Shown: positions 1-9,330 of the stretch, piece by piece
Numbering within the stretch: position 1 is the first letter of the stretch
Layout: each line of letters begins with the position of its first letter
The notes under the pieces: model-generated
The model's database searches: none
Told to the model about the DNA's origin: nothing
What the model saw: the letters and a program-made list of their open reading frames with translations, nothing else
Position numbers and translations under genes: made by a program
NCBI RefSeq assembly: GCF_004795055.1
Contig: NZ_SSBJ01000006.1
Coordinates: 124,001 to 188,000 of the forward strand
From: Streptomyces sp. A1136
GTDB taxonomy: Bacteria; Actinomycetota; Actinomycetes; Streptomycetales; Streptomycetaceae
Length of the DNA stretch: 64,000 nt
Direction: 5' to 3'

Positions 1-1025
1 CGCGCCCGCCGGCCTCCACTCCTGCGACCTCTTCGCCCGACGCGCCGGCGGAGCCGGAAGCCGCGCCCCCGGCGGCCGAGGGTGCGCGGCCCCCGGTGCC
101 GGCGGGCGGCGGGGAGGGGGAGGGGAACGCCCCGGCCGCCGGCGCCGCCCGCCAAGGCCGCATTCCCGCCTACCCGGCCGCCGAGCGGGCGGTCAAGGCC
201 ATCGCCGAGGCCGTGCGCTACGCCCAGTGGCGCCAGGCCAACGCGGACGCCGGCCAGGTTCCCGAGTTCGAGGACATCGACGAGGCCGGAGCCGCCGCCC
301 AGCTCGCCGAGCTCCTCACCGGCGCCGCGCACGACACCGTCCTCACCCTCGCCGAAGCCGACGCGCGCGCCCTCCTCGCCCGCTACGGCATCCGTGTCCC
401 CACCACCCTCCCCGCGCCCAGCGCCGACGCCGCCGCCCGCGCCGCCGGCATCCTGGGCTACCCCGTCGCCCTCAAGACCACGGCCCCGCACCTGCGCCAC
501 CGCGCGGACCTCGGCGGCGTACGGCTCGACCTCACCACCGAGGCCGAGCTGCGGCGCACCTACGAGGAGCTCACCGAACTGCTCGGCAAGCCCCAGGAGC
601 TGCTCCCCGTCGTCCAGGCGATGGTGCCCCGGGGCGTCGACACCGTCGTGCGGTCCGTCATCGACCCCGCCGCCGGGGCCGTCCTCTCCTTCGGGCTCGC
701 CGGAGTCCCCTCCGAACTGCTCGGCGACACCGCCCACCGGCTCGTCCCGGCCACCGACCGTGACGTCTACGGCCTCATCCGGTCCATCCGCGCCGCACCC
801 CTCCTCTTCGGCTGGCGCGGCAGCGACCCCGTCGACACCCCGGCCCTCGAAGAGCTCCTGCTGCGCGTGTCCCGGCTGGTCGACGACCACCCGGAGGTTG
901 TCGGCGTGTCCCTGGAGCCCGTCGTCGTCGCCACGGAGGGCCTCTCGGTACTGAGCGCCACCATCCGCGTGACCCGTCCGCCCGCCCGCTCCGACCTCGG
1001 ACCGCGCACGCTGCCCAGCTACTAG
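1..1025 (+). CDS. Acyl-CoA synthetase (NDP-forming), ATP-grasp C-terminal part; 5' end outside window
   Basis: The frame is open from the left edge (first full codon at base 3), so the gene starts upstream. The visible part opens with a Pro/Ala/Glu-rich linker, then a YPAAERAVKAIA stretch typical of the region preceding the ATP-grasp fold in NDP-forming acyl-CoA synthetases. An ATP-grasp_5-like domain follows (LLARYGI, GYPVALK, two-domain ending). In Streptomyces such proteins often carry an N-terminal GNAT acetyltransferase and act as protein-lysine acetyltransferases or acyl-CoA synthetases. That N-terminus cannot be checked here. The stop lies 49 bp before the next start. Confidence 0.75.
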   Translation, partial: RPPASTPATSSPDAPAEPEAAPPAAEGARPPVPAGGGEGEGNAPAAGAARQGRIPAYPAAERAVKAIAEAVRYAQWRQANADAGQVPEFEDIDEAGAAAQLAELLTGAAHDTVLTLAEADARALLARYGIRVPTTLPAPSADAAARAAGILGYPVALKTTAPHLRHRADLGGVRLDLTTEAELRRTYEELTELLGKPQELLPVVQAMVPRGVDTVVRSVIDPAAGAVLSFGLAGVPSELLGDTAHRLVPATDRDVYGLIRSIRAAPLLFGWRGSDPVDTPALEELLLRVSRLVDDHPEVVGVSLEPVVVATEGLSVLSATIRVTRPPARSDLGPRTLPSY

Positions 1026-1074
1026 CGCGGTGAGCGCGGTCCAGGTCCCCCGGACGGGCCTTAGGATGGACCTC

Positions 1075-1665
1075 ATGGCGAAATCCGGTACGACGACCCA
1101 GGGGCTGCGCGCGGCGATCGAGCGCAGCGGCTACTACCCGACCCTCGTGGCCGAGGCCGTGGAGGCCGCGGTGGGCGGCGAGCCGATCTCGTCGTACCTG
1201 GTGCACCAGGAGACGACCTTCGACTCCAACGAGGTGCGCCGGCACGTCACCGTCCTCGTGCTCACCCACAACCGTTTCATCGTGAGCCACACCGACGAGC
1301 AGGCCGCCGACGCCGGGTCCCCGTCCCCGTACGCGACCACCTCCACGGAATCGGTCAAGCTCAGCAGCATCTCCTCGGTGGTGCTCAGCCGGGTCGTGGC
1401 GAACCCCGAGTCCTACACCCCCGGCACCCTGCCCCGCGAGGTCGTGCTGACCATCGGCTGGGGCGCCGTCTCGCGCATCGACCTGGAGCCCGCCGCCTGC
1501 GGCGACCCGAACTGCGACTCCGACCACGGCTACACCGGCAACTCCACCGCCGACGACCTCAGCCTGCGTGTGAGTGAGGCGGGCGACGGCCCCGAGACGG
1601 TCCGCCAGACGCTGGTCTTCGCCCAGGCGCTGTCCGAGGCGACCGCGGCCACGGCCGCCCGCTGA
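1075..1665 (+). CDS. DUF5998 family protein
   Basis: This 196-residue protein (MAKSGTTTQGLR...) resembles the conserved actinobacterial DUF5998 family, which has no assigned function. It is soluble with no signal peptide. A CGDPNCDSDHG segment could bind metal, which is an inference. I chose ATG 1075 rather than ATG 1066 or upstream GTGs: the -10-like TAGGAT at 1062-1067 ends 7 nt before it, which fits a leaderless transcript, and the family starts at this residue as far as I recall. The stop overlaps the next start by one base (TGATG), so it is translationally coupled to the phosphodiesterase gene. Confidence 0.72.
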   Translation: MAKSGTTTQGLRAAIERSGYYPTLVAEAVEAAVGGEPISSYLVHQETTFDSNEVRRHVTVLVLTHNRFIVSHTDEQAADAGSPSPYATTSTESVKLSSISSVVLSRVVANPESYTPGTLPREVVLTIGWGAVSRIDLEPAACGDPNCDSDHGYTGNSTADDLSLRVSEAGDGPETVRQTLVFAQALSEATAATAAR

Positions 1666-2867
1666 TGTCCTACTCCGCCCCGCCGAACTGGGACGAGCCG
1701 GAGCTGCTGGACCTGGCCGGCGCCCCGGTACCGCACTACGGCACCGGCTCCCTCGCCGACCTCCTTCCCACCCTCGCGGCCGGACAGGGCGTCCCCGGCC
1801 TCACCGCCGGGATCGCCGAGCTGACCCCGGCCGACCGGAACTGTGTGTTCCTGGTCGACGGCATGGGCTGGGAGCAGATCAAGGCCCACCCGCAGGAGGC
1901 CCCGTACCTGGCCTCCCTCCTCGCCGGCTCGCGCGGCGGCACGGGTCGGCCGATCACCGCCGGGTTCCCGGCGACCACCGCCACCTCGCTCGCCTCCGTC
2001 GGCACCGGCTTGCCGCCGTCCCGGCACGGCCTGCCCGGCTACGCCGTGCGCAACCCGGCGTCCGGCGAGCTGATGAACCAGCTCCGCTGGCAGCCGTGGA
2101 CCAAGCCCAAGGCCTGGCAGCCGTACCCGACCGTCTTCCAGCTCGCCGACGCGGCCGGAGTGCACACGGCGCAGGTGTCCGCGCCCGCGTTCCAGTCCAC
2201 CCCCCTGACGAAGATCGCCCTCAGTGGCGGCACCTTCCACGGCCGGATGACCGGCGAGGAGCGGATGGACCTCGCGGCGATCCAGCTCGCCGCCGGTGAG
2301 CGCTCGCTCGTGTACACGTACTACAGCGAACTCGACGGCGCGGGCCACCGGCACGGCGTGGACTCCGACGCCTGGCGCGGCCAACTGATGTACGTCGACC
2401 GGCTCGTGCAGCGCCTGGTCGAGCAACTGCCGCCGCGCACCGCGCTGTACGTCACCTCCGACCACGGCATGGTCGACGTCCCCTTCGACGAGGAATCCCG
2501 GATCGACTTCGACGACGACTGGGAACTGGGCGCGGGCGTGGCCCTGCTCGGCGGCGAGGGCCGGGCGCGGCACGTGTACGCGGTGCCCGGCGCGGAGGCC
2601 GACGTACTGACCGTCTGGCGCGAGGTGCTCGGCGACCGTTTCTGGGTCGCCGGCCGCGAAGAAGCGCTGGAACTGGGCTGGTTCGGCCCGCCGGGCGAGT
2701 GCGACGAGCGGGTGCGCGGCCGGATCGGCGACGTGATCGCCGCCGCCCACGCCGATGTCGCGATCACCGCGAGCCGCAACGAGCCGAACGAGTCCGCGCT
2801 CGCCGGCATGCACGGCTCCATGACGGCGGCGGAGCAGTTGGTGCCCCTCCTCGAAGTCCGCACCTGA
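1665..2867 (+). CDS. Type I phosphodiesterase / nucleotide pyrophosphatase family protein
   Basis: A 400-residue member of the alkaline phosphatase superfamily (PF01663-type). The metal-binding Asp is in FLVDGMGW, the nucleophile Thr in FPATTATSL, and the second metal site in YVTSDHGMVD, in the expected order and spacing. A late His (GMHGSM) fits the family. The predicted reaction is hydrolysis of phosphodiester or pyrophosphate bonds; the substrate is unknown. No signal peptide is seen, so it is probably cytoplasmic. The start overlaps the DUF5998 stop by one base. Family confidence is high, substrate confidence low. Confidence 0.85.
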   Translation: MSYSAPPNWDEPELLDLAGAPVPHYGTGSLADLLPTLAAGQGVPGLTAGIAELTPADRNCVFLVDGMGWEQIKAHPQEAPYLASLLAGSRGGTGRPITAGFPATTATSLASVGTGLPPSRHGLPGYAVRNPASGELMNQLRWQPWTKPKAWQPYPTVFQLADAAGVHTAQVSAPAFQSTPLTKIALSGGTFHGRMTGEERMDLAAIQLAAGERSLVYTYYSELDGAGHRHGVDSDAWRGQLMYVDRLVQRLVEQLPPRTALYVTSDHGMVDVPFDEESRIDFDDDWELGAGVALLGGEGRARHVYAVPGAEADVLTVWREVLGDRFWVAGREEALELGWFGPPGECDERVRGRIGDVIAAAHADVAITASRNEPNESALAGMHGSMTAAEQLVPLLEVRT

Positions 2868-2940
2868 GCACCCGACACCCCCGACCGACCCCGACCTCCC
2901 CGTCCCGCCGGAACAAGACCCGAAAGGTCCCGTACTCCCC

Positions 2941-3591
2941 ATGCCCGAGCTGGTGTTCTTCTCCGGAACGATGGACTGCGGAAAGAGCACGCTGGCTCTG
3001 CAAATCACCCACAACCGCTCGGCGCGCGGCCTGGTGGGCGTCATCTTCACGCGGGACGACCGCGCGGGCCAGGGGAAGCTGTCCTCCCGCCTGGGGCTCG
3101 TCACGGAGGCGGTCGAGGCGGGGGAGGGCATGGACCTCTACGCGTACCTCGTGGACCAGCTCTCCAAGGGCGGCAAGGCCGACTACGTGATCGTGGACGA
3201 GGCCCAGTTCCTGGCTCCGGACCAGATCGACCAACTGGCCCGGATCGTCGACGACCTCGACATGGACGTCTTCGCGTTCGGCATCACCACCGACTTCCGC
3301 ACCAAACTCTTCCCCGGCTCCCAGCGCCTGATCGAACTCGCGGACCGGATAGAGCAGCTCCAGGTGGAGGCCCTGTGCTGGTGCGGGGCCCGCGCCACCC
3401 ACAACGCCCGCACGGTGGGCGGCGAGATGGTGGTCGAGGGCGCCCAGGTGGTGGTCGGTGACGTCAACCGTCCGGCCGAGGAGATCGGCTACGAGGTCCT
3501 GTGCCGTCGGCACCACCGCCGCCGCATGACCTCCGCCTCCGCGCACGCCGGCGCCCTCTCCCCGGACGTCCTCCCGGTCAACTCGGCCTGA
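2941..3591 (+). CDS. tdk: Thymidine kinase, type II
   Basis: A 216-residue type II thymidine kinase for dTMP salvage. The Walker A motif GTMDCGKST is at residues 9-17. A DEAQF Walker B-like motif contains the catalytic Glu. The zinc ribbon is formed by the CWC pair (about residues 141-143) and the later CRRHH cluster. It starts at ATG 2941, 73 bp after the phosphodiesterase, with GAAAGG 13 bases upstream as a poor ribosome binding site. Length and motif order are normal for actinobacterial enzymes. Confidence 0.92.
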   Translation: MPELVFFSGTMDCGKSTLALQITHNRSARGLVGVIFTRDDRAGQGKLSSRLGLVTEAVEAGEGMDLYAYLVDQLSKGGKADYVIVDEAQFLAPDQIDQLARIVDDLDMDVFAFGITTDFRTKLFPGSQRLIELADRIEQLQVEALCWCGARATHNARTVGGEMVVEGAQVVVGDVNRPAEEIGYEVLCRRHHRRRMTSASAHAGALSPDVLPVNSA

Positions 3592-3644
3592 ACTGACGGC
3601 TCGTCCTATCATGCGGTGATCATCATCGTCATGGGGGCCGAGAG

Positions 3645-4412
3645 TTGAGCATCTATACGGACAGACCGGGGGCGGGGCCGCGCAATCGGGACAGGAACGG
3701 GTGCGTCACCTTCCTGTTGCTCCCGTTCGTGCTGGCGGGGCGGATCTACCGGCCCGGGCGGTCGGACCGGATCGTCGACGAGTCCATCGAGCGGGCCCAG
3801 ATCGCCCGTACCGCGATCGGGGTCGTGGCCACCTGCTGGTTGCTCTTCGCCTACCCGCTGCGCGAGTCGGCCGGGTCGATCCTCAACGACAAGGTCGGCG
3901 AAGTCGTCATCAGCGCGGCCCTGCTGCTCGTCCTGGGCCCGATCGCCCTCGCTGTCTTCGTGATGAGCGCCAGGCCGCCGGGCCCCGCGTTCTACCGCGG
4001 GCGCCTGCGCGGGCCGCTGACCGCCCTGGGCACCCTCTTCGGTACGGCGCTGCTGCTGTGGCTCGCCGTGAGCCAGGGGACGGCCGGCTCGATGAGTCTG
4101 CTGGGCTTCGGATCCGGGCTGCTGGCGCTGTTCCTGCTGCCGTTCGGTATGGCCTCCGCGGTGCTCTGCGTCCACCACGCCTTCCGCACCGGCGACGTCC
4201 ACGAGGTGCTGCCCCCGCTGATCACGCCAGTGCTGGTGTGGGCGATGTTCGTGCTGCAGCTGTTCGACGACGTGCCGGTGCTCGCGCCGTTGCCCGTGCG
4301 GGTCCTCTTCCTCATCGGGCCGCCCGCCTCGGTGACCGCGCTGTCGGTCTGGGAGCTGCGCCGGCTGAGGACGAGGTACGGGATCACCCTGCGCCTCGCC
4401 CTCGGTCGCTGA
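3645..4412 (+). CDS. Integral membrane protein, unknown function
   Basis: A 255-residue protein with a basic N-terminus followed by about six hydrophobic segments, e.g. around residues 20-32, 58-72, 85-105, 122-140, 150-170 and 190-210. It ends with an Arg-rich tail. I recognise no catalytic motif or family. The assigned start is TTG 3645 behind a G-rich stretch (ATGGGGGCCGAGAG); an alternative internal start cannot be excluded. It lies 53 bp after tdk on the same strand and is convergent with the next membrane gene, 12 bp away. Confidence 0.6.
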   Translation: MSIYTDRPGAGPRNRDRNGCVTFLLLPFVLAGRIYRPGRSDRIVDESIERAQIARTAIGVVATCWLLFAYPLRESAGSILNDKVGEVVISAALLLVLGPIALAVFVMSARPPGPAFYRGRLRGPLTALGTLFGTALLLWLAVSQGTAGSMSLLGFGSGLLALFLLPFGMASAVLCVHHAFRTGDVHEVLPPLITPVLVWAMFVLQLFDDVPVLAPLPVRVLFLIGPPASVTALSVWELRRLRTRYGITLRLALGR

Positions 4413-4424
4413 GACTCCCGGACC

Positions 4425-4799
4425 TCAGCGCCGGGCCAGTGCCAGGACGCTCAGCCCGAACATCAGGACGCCCAAGGGAAGGTGGACCGACGGGACGTGC
4501 GCGATGCCGAGCACGACCTGCACGGAGGCGAGTACGAGGAATCCCGACGCGTGCCAGACGGGCCGGGACGGGCCGCCGCCCGGCTTCCACGCCAGTACCG
4601 CCGCGAGCACGTACAGCATCGACGCCCCGTACATCACGCGCGCTCCGACACCGTGCAGCGTCTCGCCGTAGGACGTGGTCAGCAGCAGCCCGGCGGAGAC
4701 CGACTGGAGGAAGATGGTCAGGGTCTGCAGGGCGATCGCGATCCGCAGGAACGAGGCGCCGCGCCGCACGCCCGCCGTCGCCGTCACCTGAGTGGCCAT
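4425..4799 (-). CDS. Small four-helix membrane protein, divergent from ECF41 sigma gene
   Basis: A 124-residue protein with four predicted membrane helices (about residues 18-40, 52-70, 82-98 and 104-121), similar in size and layout to DoxX-like or small integral membrane proteins. It is transcribed away from the ECF41-type sigma gene across a 98-bp gap. ECF41 genes are usually linked to one target gene, often a carboxymuconolactone decarboxylase, oxidoreductase or DoxX-like gene, so this protein may be the target. No canonical ECF41 promoter was found in the gap, so the link is positional only. Confidence 0.6.
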   Translation of the reverse strand: MATQVTATAGVRRGASFLRIAIALQTLTIFLQSVSAGLLLTTSYGETLHGVGARVMYGASMLYVLAAVLAWKPGGGPSRPVWHASGFLVLASVQVVLGIAHVPSVHLPLGVLMFGLSVLALARR

Positions 4800-4897
4800 G
4801 TCAGCCCCTTTTCCGCCCTCGGGCAGTAGATCGATAAGGTCTCACCAGCCCGACGAAACAGGGCTGCGAAAGGTAAGGCGAGGGGGCGGACGCAAGG

Positions 4898-5824
4898 GTG
4901 GGGACTGTCGGGACCAGTACGGACGCGATAGCCGGCGAGCGGCGCCAACTGATCAACGTGGCCTACCGGTTGCTCGGTTCGGTGACGGAGGCCGAGGACG
5001 CCGTACAGGACGCCTACACGCGCTGGTACGGGCTGCCGCGGAGCCGGCAGGAGGAGATCCTGTCCCCGGGCGCCTGGCTGACGACGGTGACCGGCCGTAT
5101 CTGCCTGGACCTGCTCGGCTCGGCGCGGGCCCGCCGCGAACGCTACGTCGGCGCGTGGCTGCCCGAGCCGCTGCCCGACCGCACCGAGTGGGACCGCACG
5201 GGCGGAGCCGGTCCCACCGGCCCCGCTGACCCGGCCGACCAGATCGTCCTGGACGAGTCGGTGACCATGGCCTTCCTCGTCGTCCTGGAGTCGATGACGC
5301 CCGCCGAGCGGGTCGCGTTCGTGCTGCACGACGTCTTCCGGTACCCGTTCGCCGAGATCGCCGATGTCCTCGGTCGCACCCCCGCGGCCTGCAAGCAGCT
5401 GGCGGCCTCCGCCCGGCGGCGGGTGGGGGCCGCGGCGGCTCCGGTGGCGACGGCCGGCCGCGGCGACGTGGTGAGGCACGTCAAGGAGGCGTGGGAGACC
5501 AAGGACATCGAAGCCCTGGTCGGTCTCCTCAACCCGGCCGCGGTGATGACCGCCGACGGCGGAGGGATGGCCGGCGCCGCCCTGCGCCCGGTCGAAGGCG
5601 GCGCGCGCATCGCCCAGTACATGGTCGCGATCGCCGACAAGGCCCCCGGACTCGAACTCCTGGAGCGGTCGGTCAACGGCGTGCCGGGCCTGGTGGCCCG
5701 GCACGCCGGTGTCGTCGTGACCGTCGCCTCGTTCGAGGTCCGCGACGGGCGCGTCACCCGCGTCTGGGCGGTCCGCAACCCGCAGAAGCTGCGCCCGTGG
5801 GGGCGGGAGGGCTACGAGCTCTGA
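4898..5824 (+). CDS. ECF41-family sigma factor with C-terminal SnoaL-like domain (SigJ type)
   Basis: A 308-residue sigma factor. Region sigma2 is at about residues 14-80 (LINVAYRLLGSVTEAEDAVQD) and sigma4 at about 115-175 (MTPAERVAFVLHDVF, then the helix-turn-helix ending in TPAACKQLAASARRR). A fused SnoaL-like domain occupies about 185-300. It keeps the ECF41 hallmarks DGGG (about 220) and NPQKL near the end. In ECF41 factors this extension replaces a separate anti-sigma factor and modulates activity. Start GTG 4898 has AAGG just upstream. The 3' end overlaps the convergent VOC gene by 13 bp. Confidence 0.85.
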   Translation: MGTVGTSTDAIAGERRQLINVAYRLLGSVTEAEDAVQDAYTRWYGLPRSRQEEILSPGAWLTTVTGRICLDLLGSARARRERYVGAWLPEPLPDRTEWDRTGGAGPTGPADPADQIVLDESVTMAFLVVLESMTPAERVAFVLHDVFRYPFAEIADVLGRTPAACKQLAASARRRVGAAAAPVATAGRGDVVRHVKEAWETKDIEALVGLLNPAAVMTADGGGMAGAALRPVEGGARIAQYMVAIADKAPGLELLERSVNGVPGLVARHAGVVVTVASFEVRDGRVTRVWAVRNPQKLRPWGREGYEL

Positions 5825-6615
5825 GCGGGCTGCGGCCGGGAGCGTACGAGGGTGAACACCGCGCCCTCCGGGTCCGCGACCGTCGCCACCCGACCGCTGA
5901 GCCGGTCACGCGGCGGCCGGATGACCCGCCCGCCGAGTTCGGCCACCCGCGCGGCGGCCGCGTCGGGGTCCGCCACCTCGAAGTACGTCATCCAGTGCGA
6001 GCCCCGGTCGTGCGGCAGCGCGCGGCCCACGCCGTGGACGGCGGCGACCGGGCTGCCCTGGAGGTGCAGGACGAGGTAGTCGAAGTCGGCGGAGGCGTCG
6101 GGGTGTTCCCGGGCCTCGTGGCCGAAGACGTGCTCGTAGAACTTGCCGACGGTCGAGGTGTCCTGGGTCAGCAACTCGTTCCACACCGGCGTCCCCGGGT
6201 GCCCGTGCAGTCTGCCGCCCAGGTGGGCGCCGGCCTGCCAGATCCCGAAGATCGCCCCCAGCGGGTCGGAACAGATGGCGAGTCGGCCGGCGTTGGCCGC
6301 GTCCAGCGGGCCCACCGCGACCGTGCCCCCGCACGCGCGGATCGACTCGGCCGTGCAGTCCGCGTCGTCCGTCGCGAAGTACGTGGTCCAGGCCACGGGC
6401 AGGTGCCGGTCCGGGGGCATCTCGCCGATGCCGGCCACCTCCTGGCCGTCGAGGAAGGCGCGGACGTACGGACCGAAGGGGACGGGGCCCGGAGCGTACT
6501 CCCAGCCGAAGAGGTCGGCGTAGAAGTCCTCGGTGGTGCCGAGACCGTGGACCATCAGGCTCACCCAACAGGGGGCGCCGGGCGGGCGCCTGGTCGTTTC
6601 CGCTGACTCGGTCAT
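5812..6615 (-). CDS. Two-domain VOC (glyoxalase/bleomycin-resistance fold) protein
   Basis: A 267-residue protein built of two VOC modules, about residues 15-125 and 140-258. Each has the beta-alpha-beta-beta-beta pattern (FYADLFGWEY and FYEHVFGHE; TTYFATDDAD and MTYFEVADPD). Members bind a metal and act on small hydrophobic substrates, resist antibiotics, or serve as binding proteins. The substrate is not predictable. The Streptomyces relatives are often called hydroxylases. It starts at ATG 6615 and its last codons overlap the sigma gene on the other strand. Confidence 0.8.
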   Translation of the reverse strand: MTESAETTRRPPGAPCWVSLMVHGLGTTEDFYADLFGWEYAPGPVPFGPYVRAFLDGQEVAGIGEMPPDRHLPVAWTTYFATDDADCTAESIRACGGTVAVGPLDAANAGRLAICSDPLGAIFGIWQAGAHLGGRLHGHPGTPVWNELLTQDTSTVGKFYEHVFGHEAREHPDASADFDYLVLHLQGSPVAAVHGVGRALPHDRGSHWMTYFEVADPDAAAARVAELGGRVIRPPRDRLSGRVATVADPEGAVFTLVRSRPQPAQSS

Positions 6616-6810
6616 GTCCGCAGTCTCCTCCGTCGTAGCCCTGTCCCGGTGTGGCGCTCTGATGCTTCCACTCCGCGCGCTCCGGCGCGGCTCGACCGGG
6701 CCGGACGGAGCACGGCCGGGCGAGAGATGACCGGATCGGACCGGGCCGTCACGGTGCGTCGGGTGTCCGGCCTGCTACCCGAAGCCGGGCGCGGGGGAGA
6801 AGATGGGCCC

Positions 6811-7656
6811 ATGACTGCGATCCTCTCGGCCCCCGAACTGATGAGCGAGCTGGCCGGAACCACACCGCCGGTGCTCTTGGACATCCGCTGGCAGCTCGGC
6901 GGCCCCGACCAGCGTCCGGCCTACGAGGCGGGACACCTGCCCGGGGCGGTGTACGTCGATCTCGACCGCGAACTGGCTGGTCCGGTCAGTGAGACGGGGC
7001 TGGGCGGCCGCCATCCCCTGCCGGATCCGGAGGACTTCGGGGCGGTGATGCGGCGGGCCGGGGTCCGTGCGGGCTCGCCGGTGGTCGTGTACGACGGGGG
7101 ACAGGGGTGGGCCGCGGCCCGCGCGTGGTGGCTGCTGCGCTGGACGGGCCACGCGCGGGTCCGGGTCCTGGACGGGGGCCTGCCCGCCTGGACGGCGGCG
7201 GGCGGCGAACTGACGACCGAGGAACCGGCCCCCCAGGAGGGTGATTTCAAGCCAAACCCGGGGGTGATGGGCGTGCTGGACGCGGACGGGGCCGCCGCAC
7301 TGGCCCGGGCCGGGGTCCTGCTGGACGCGCGGGCGGGGGAGCGGTACCGGGGCGAGGTCGAGCCGATCGACCGGGTCGGCGGCCACGTGCCGGGGGCGGT
7401 GTCCGCGCCGACCACCGAGAACGTCGGGCCGGACGGGCGCTTCCTCTCCGCGCAGGCGCTCCGTGCGCGGTTCGGGGCGCTTGGCGTGGCGGAAGGCGCG
7501 GCGGTGGGGGTGTACTGCGGCTCGGGGGTGTCCGGGGCGCACGAGGTGCTGGCGCTGGAGGTGGCGGGCATCCCGTCGGCGCTGTACGCGGGCAGTTGGT
7601 CGGACTGGTCCTCGGACCCGGGGCGGCCGGTCGCGACGGGCGGTTCCGCCGGCTGA
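6811..7656 (+). CDS. Sulfurtransferase with two rhodanese domains
   Basis: A 281-residue thiosulfate/3-mercaptopyruvate sulfurtransferase. The N-terminal inactive rhodanese module (LLDIRWQLGG...) runs to about residue 135 and the C-terminal catalytic module carries Cys236 in the YCGSGVS loop. The enzyme transfers sulfane sulfur to cyanide or thiols. ATG 6811 is preferred because a GGGGGAGA ribosome binding site lies 8-10 bases upstream; upstream in-frame starts lack one. It is a single gene, convergent with sepH. Confidence 0.87.
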   Translation: MTAILSAPELMSELAGTTPPVLLDIRWQLGGPDQRPAYEAGHLPGAVYVDLDRELAGPVSETGLGGRHPLPDPEDFGAVMRRAGVRAGSPVVVYDGGQGWAAARAWWLLRWTGHARVRVLDGGLPAWTAAGGELTTEEPAPQEGDFKPNPGVMGVLDADGAAALARAGVLLDARAGERYRGEVEPIDRVGGHVPGAVSAPTTENVGPDGRFLSAQALRARFGALGVAEGAAVGVYCGSGVSGAHEVLALEVAGIPSALYAGSWSDWSSDPGRPVATGGSAG

Positions 7657-7788
7657 GACGGGGCTCCGGCGCGGTGGTGGGTGAGGAGCGCCCCGGTCGC
7701 GTCGGGCGTGCCGGGGCTCGGCCTCGGACCCGCTCCTCGGACTCCCCCGGCACCGTCGCCGGGGGGCATCCAAGGGGCGGCGGCCCCT

Positions 7789-8799
7789 TTACTCCTGTTT
7801 CTTGCGGCGGGTGCCGAAGACGATCTCGTCCCAGCTCGGGACCGCCGCGCGGCGGCCCGGGCGGACGCCGTCCGCTTCCGCCTGGCGGTCGGTGGTGCCG
7901 GTGAGGCGTTCGCGGTGGCCCGCGACCGTTCGGGGCATCAGGACGTCAGCGTACGCCGTGCCGGCGCCGGCCGAGGCGGCCGGGGGCTCCTCCGCCTCCG
8001 GCTCTTCCGCCGGCGCGTCGGGGCGTTCGGGTACCACCATGTCGCCCCGGAAGCTCGGCACCGCCTCCAGCAGGCTGGTCAGCGTGTCCCGTTCCTCCTC
8101 GGGCTCCGGCACCGGCGCGACGGGCCGCTCCATCTGGCGGTCGAGCGCTCGGTCCAGCGGCCGGTCACGCGGCAGCCGCGCGATCCGGGGCACGAAGGGA
8201 AAGCTGGGCTCCGGAGTGGCCGGAAGGTCGTCGGACTCGCCGATCAGGGAACGGGCCTCGTCGTCCACGGCCACGACCAGCCGGCGCGGCGGATCGTACG
8301 TCCAGCCGGCGGAGTGCGGTTCGCCCGCGACGCGGTAGACCAGCAGGACCTCCCAGGTCCCGTCGTCGCGGCGCCACGAGTCCCACTGCACGGACTCCTT
8401 GTCGGCCCCACGCAGCGTCAGCCGCTCCTGTACCGCCTCGCCGAGCTGCGGCCCGGTGTTCTCGCCGGGACGGCGTACCGGAGTTTTGCGGGCCCGCTCC
8501 GCCATGAACGCCCGTTCCGCGAGGACGGGTCCCTCGAAGCGGCGTACCCGATCGACGGGGATGCCCGCGAGTTGCGCTACCTCCTCCGCGGAGGCACCGG
8601 CTCGTATGCGGGCCTGGATGTCACGGGGGCGGAGGTGGCTCTCCACCTCGATCTCGATCTGGTTCAGGCGCGCGCGGTCGTTGCGCACGGCAGCCCGTAG
8701 ACGCTCGTCGATCGGAAGCGTGTACTCCGTGCTGTCGGCAGCTTTGAGCACCAGTCGTGTTCCGTCATTGGAGACGGCCACGACACGCAGTTCGGGCAT
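7789..8799 (-). CDS. sepH: Cell-division protein SepH (DUF3071)
   Basis: A 336-residue SepH. The N-terminal region contains the conserved DUF3071 fold with a helix-turn-helix (about residues 55-100; IRAGASAEEVAQLAGI), followed by a long acidic, Pro-rich disordered region and a basic tail. In Streptomyces SepH binds FtsZ and stimulates filament assembly; it is also nucleoid-associated. ATG 8799 fits the conserved MPELRVVAVS start and is preceded by GGGAGG. Earlier in-frame starts add about 29 unconserved residues. Confidence 0.92.
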   Translation of the reverse strand: MPELRVVAVSNDGTRLVLKAADSTEYTLPIDERLRAAVRNDRARLNQIEIEVESHLRPRDIQARIRAGASAEEVAQLAGIPVDRVRRFEGPVLAERAFMAERARKTPVRRPGENTGPQLGEAVQERLTLRGADKESVQWDSWRRDDGTWEVLLVYRVAGEPHSAGWTYDPPRRLVVAVDDEARSLIGESDDLPATPEPSFPFVPRIARLPRDRPLDRALDRQMERPVAPVPEPEEERDTLTSLLEAVPSFRGDMVVPERPDAPAEEPEAEEPPAASAGAGTAYADVLMPRTVAGHRERLTGTTDRQAEADGVRPGRRAAVPSWDEIVFGTRRKKQE

Positions 8800-9330
8800 G
8801 GGGACCTCCCGGGTGGTGCCTGCCGACGTCACGTGCGTCGCTGCTTCCGCTAGTCGAGTGTGGCCTGCCCGGGTGCAGCCTGCCACAACCTTGCCGAGTT
8901 AAACCGGCGTGTCGGGCATGCGCCCTTGATCGCCGTTATGGCACGGTTACCTGTTGGGCACACACAGTGACCAAACGATTACTGTGCGCATCGGAAACCC
9001 GTGCAACACCGCGGCATCGCCGGTCTTGAGTGCCGTTTCTCCATCGTCGGCCCCCTCTCCCGGGTCCGGACATCCGAAAGGAAGGACGGCCCCAGGGCTC
9101 GCCACAGTACTCCATTCGGGCCACCTGGGTGGACCGCCGCGCCGCCGAAGTTGTCCCGGGCGGCGGGAGTTGGCCTGCCCCGAAACGCGGCGCCGGCCGG
9201 GCCGACCTGCGCGGCGGTCCGTTTTCGGGTGTCTTGCTTCACACAATCCCCTGAAGTGGAACTATCCGTTTCGTCCGGGTGTCTGTAACTGCCGGAAGAG
9301 GAGACACGCGAGAGGCAGGGCGCGCACGGA
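8800..9330. other. 531-bp divergent intergenic region
   Basis: The gap separates sepH (leftward) from a membrane-protein gene (rightward) and should hold both promoters. The strand composition is more mixed than in the genes, e.g. an AT-richer patch at 8930-9000. I found no convincing protein gene, tRNA, repeat or strong hairpin. Open frames here lack codon bias. Confidence 0.5.
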
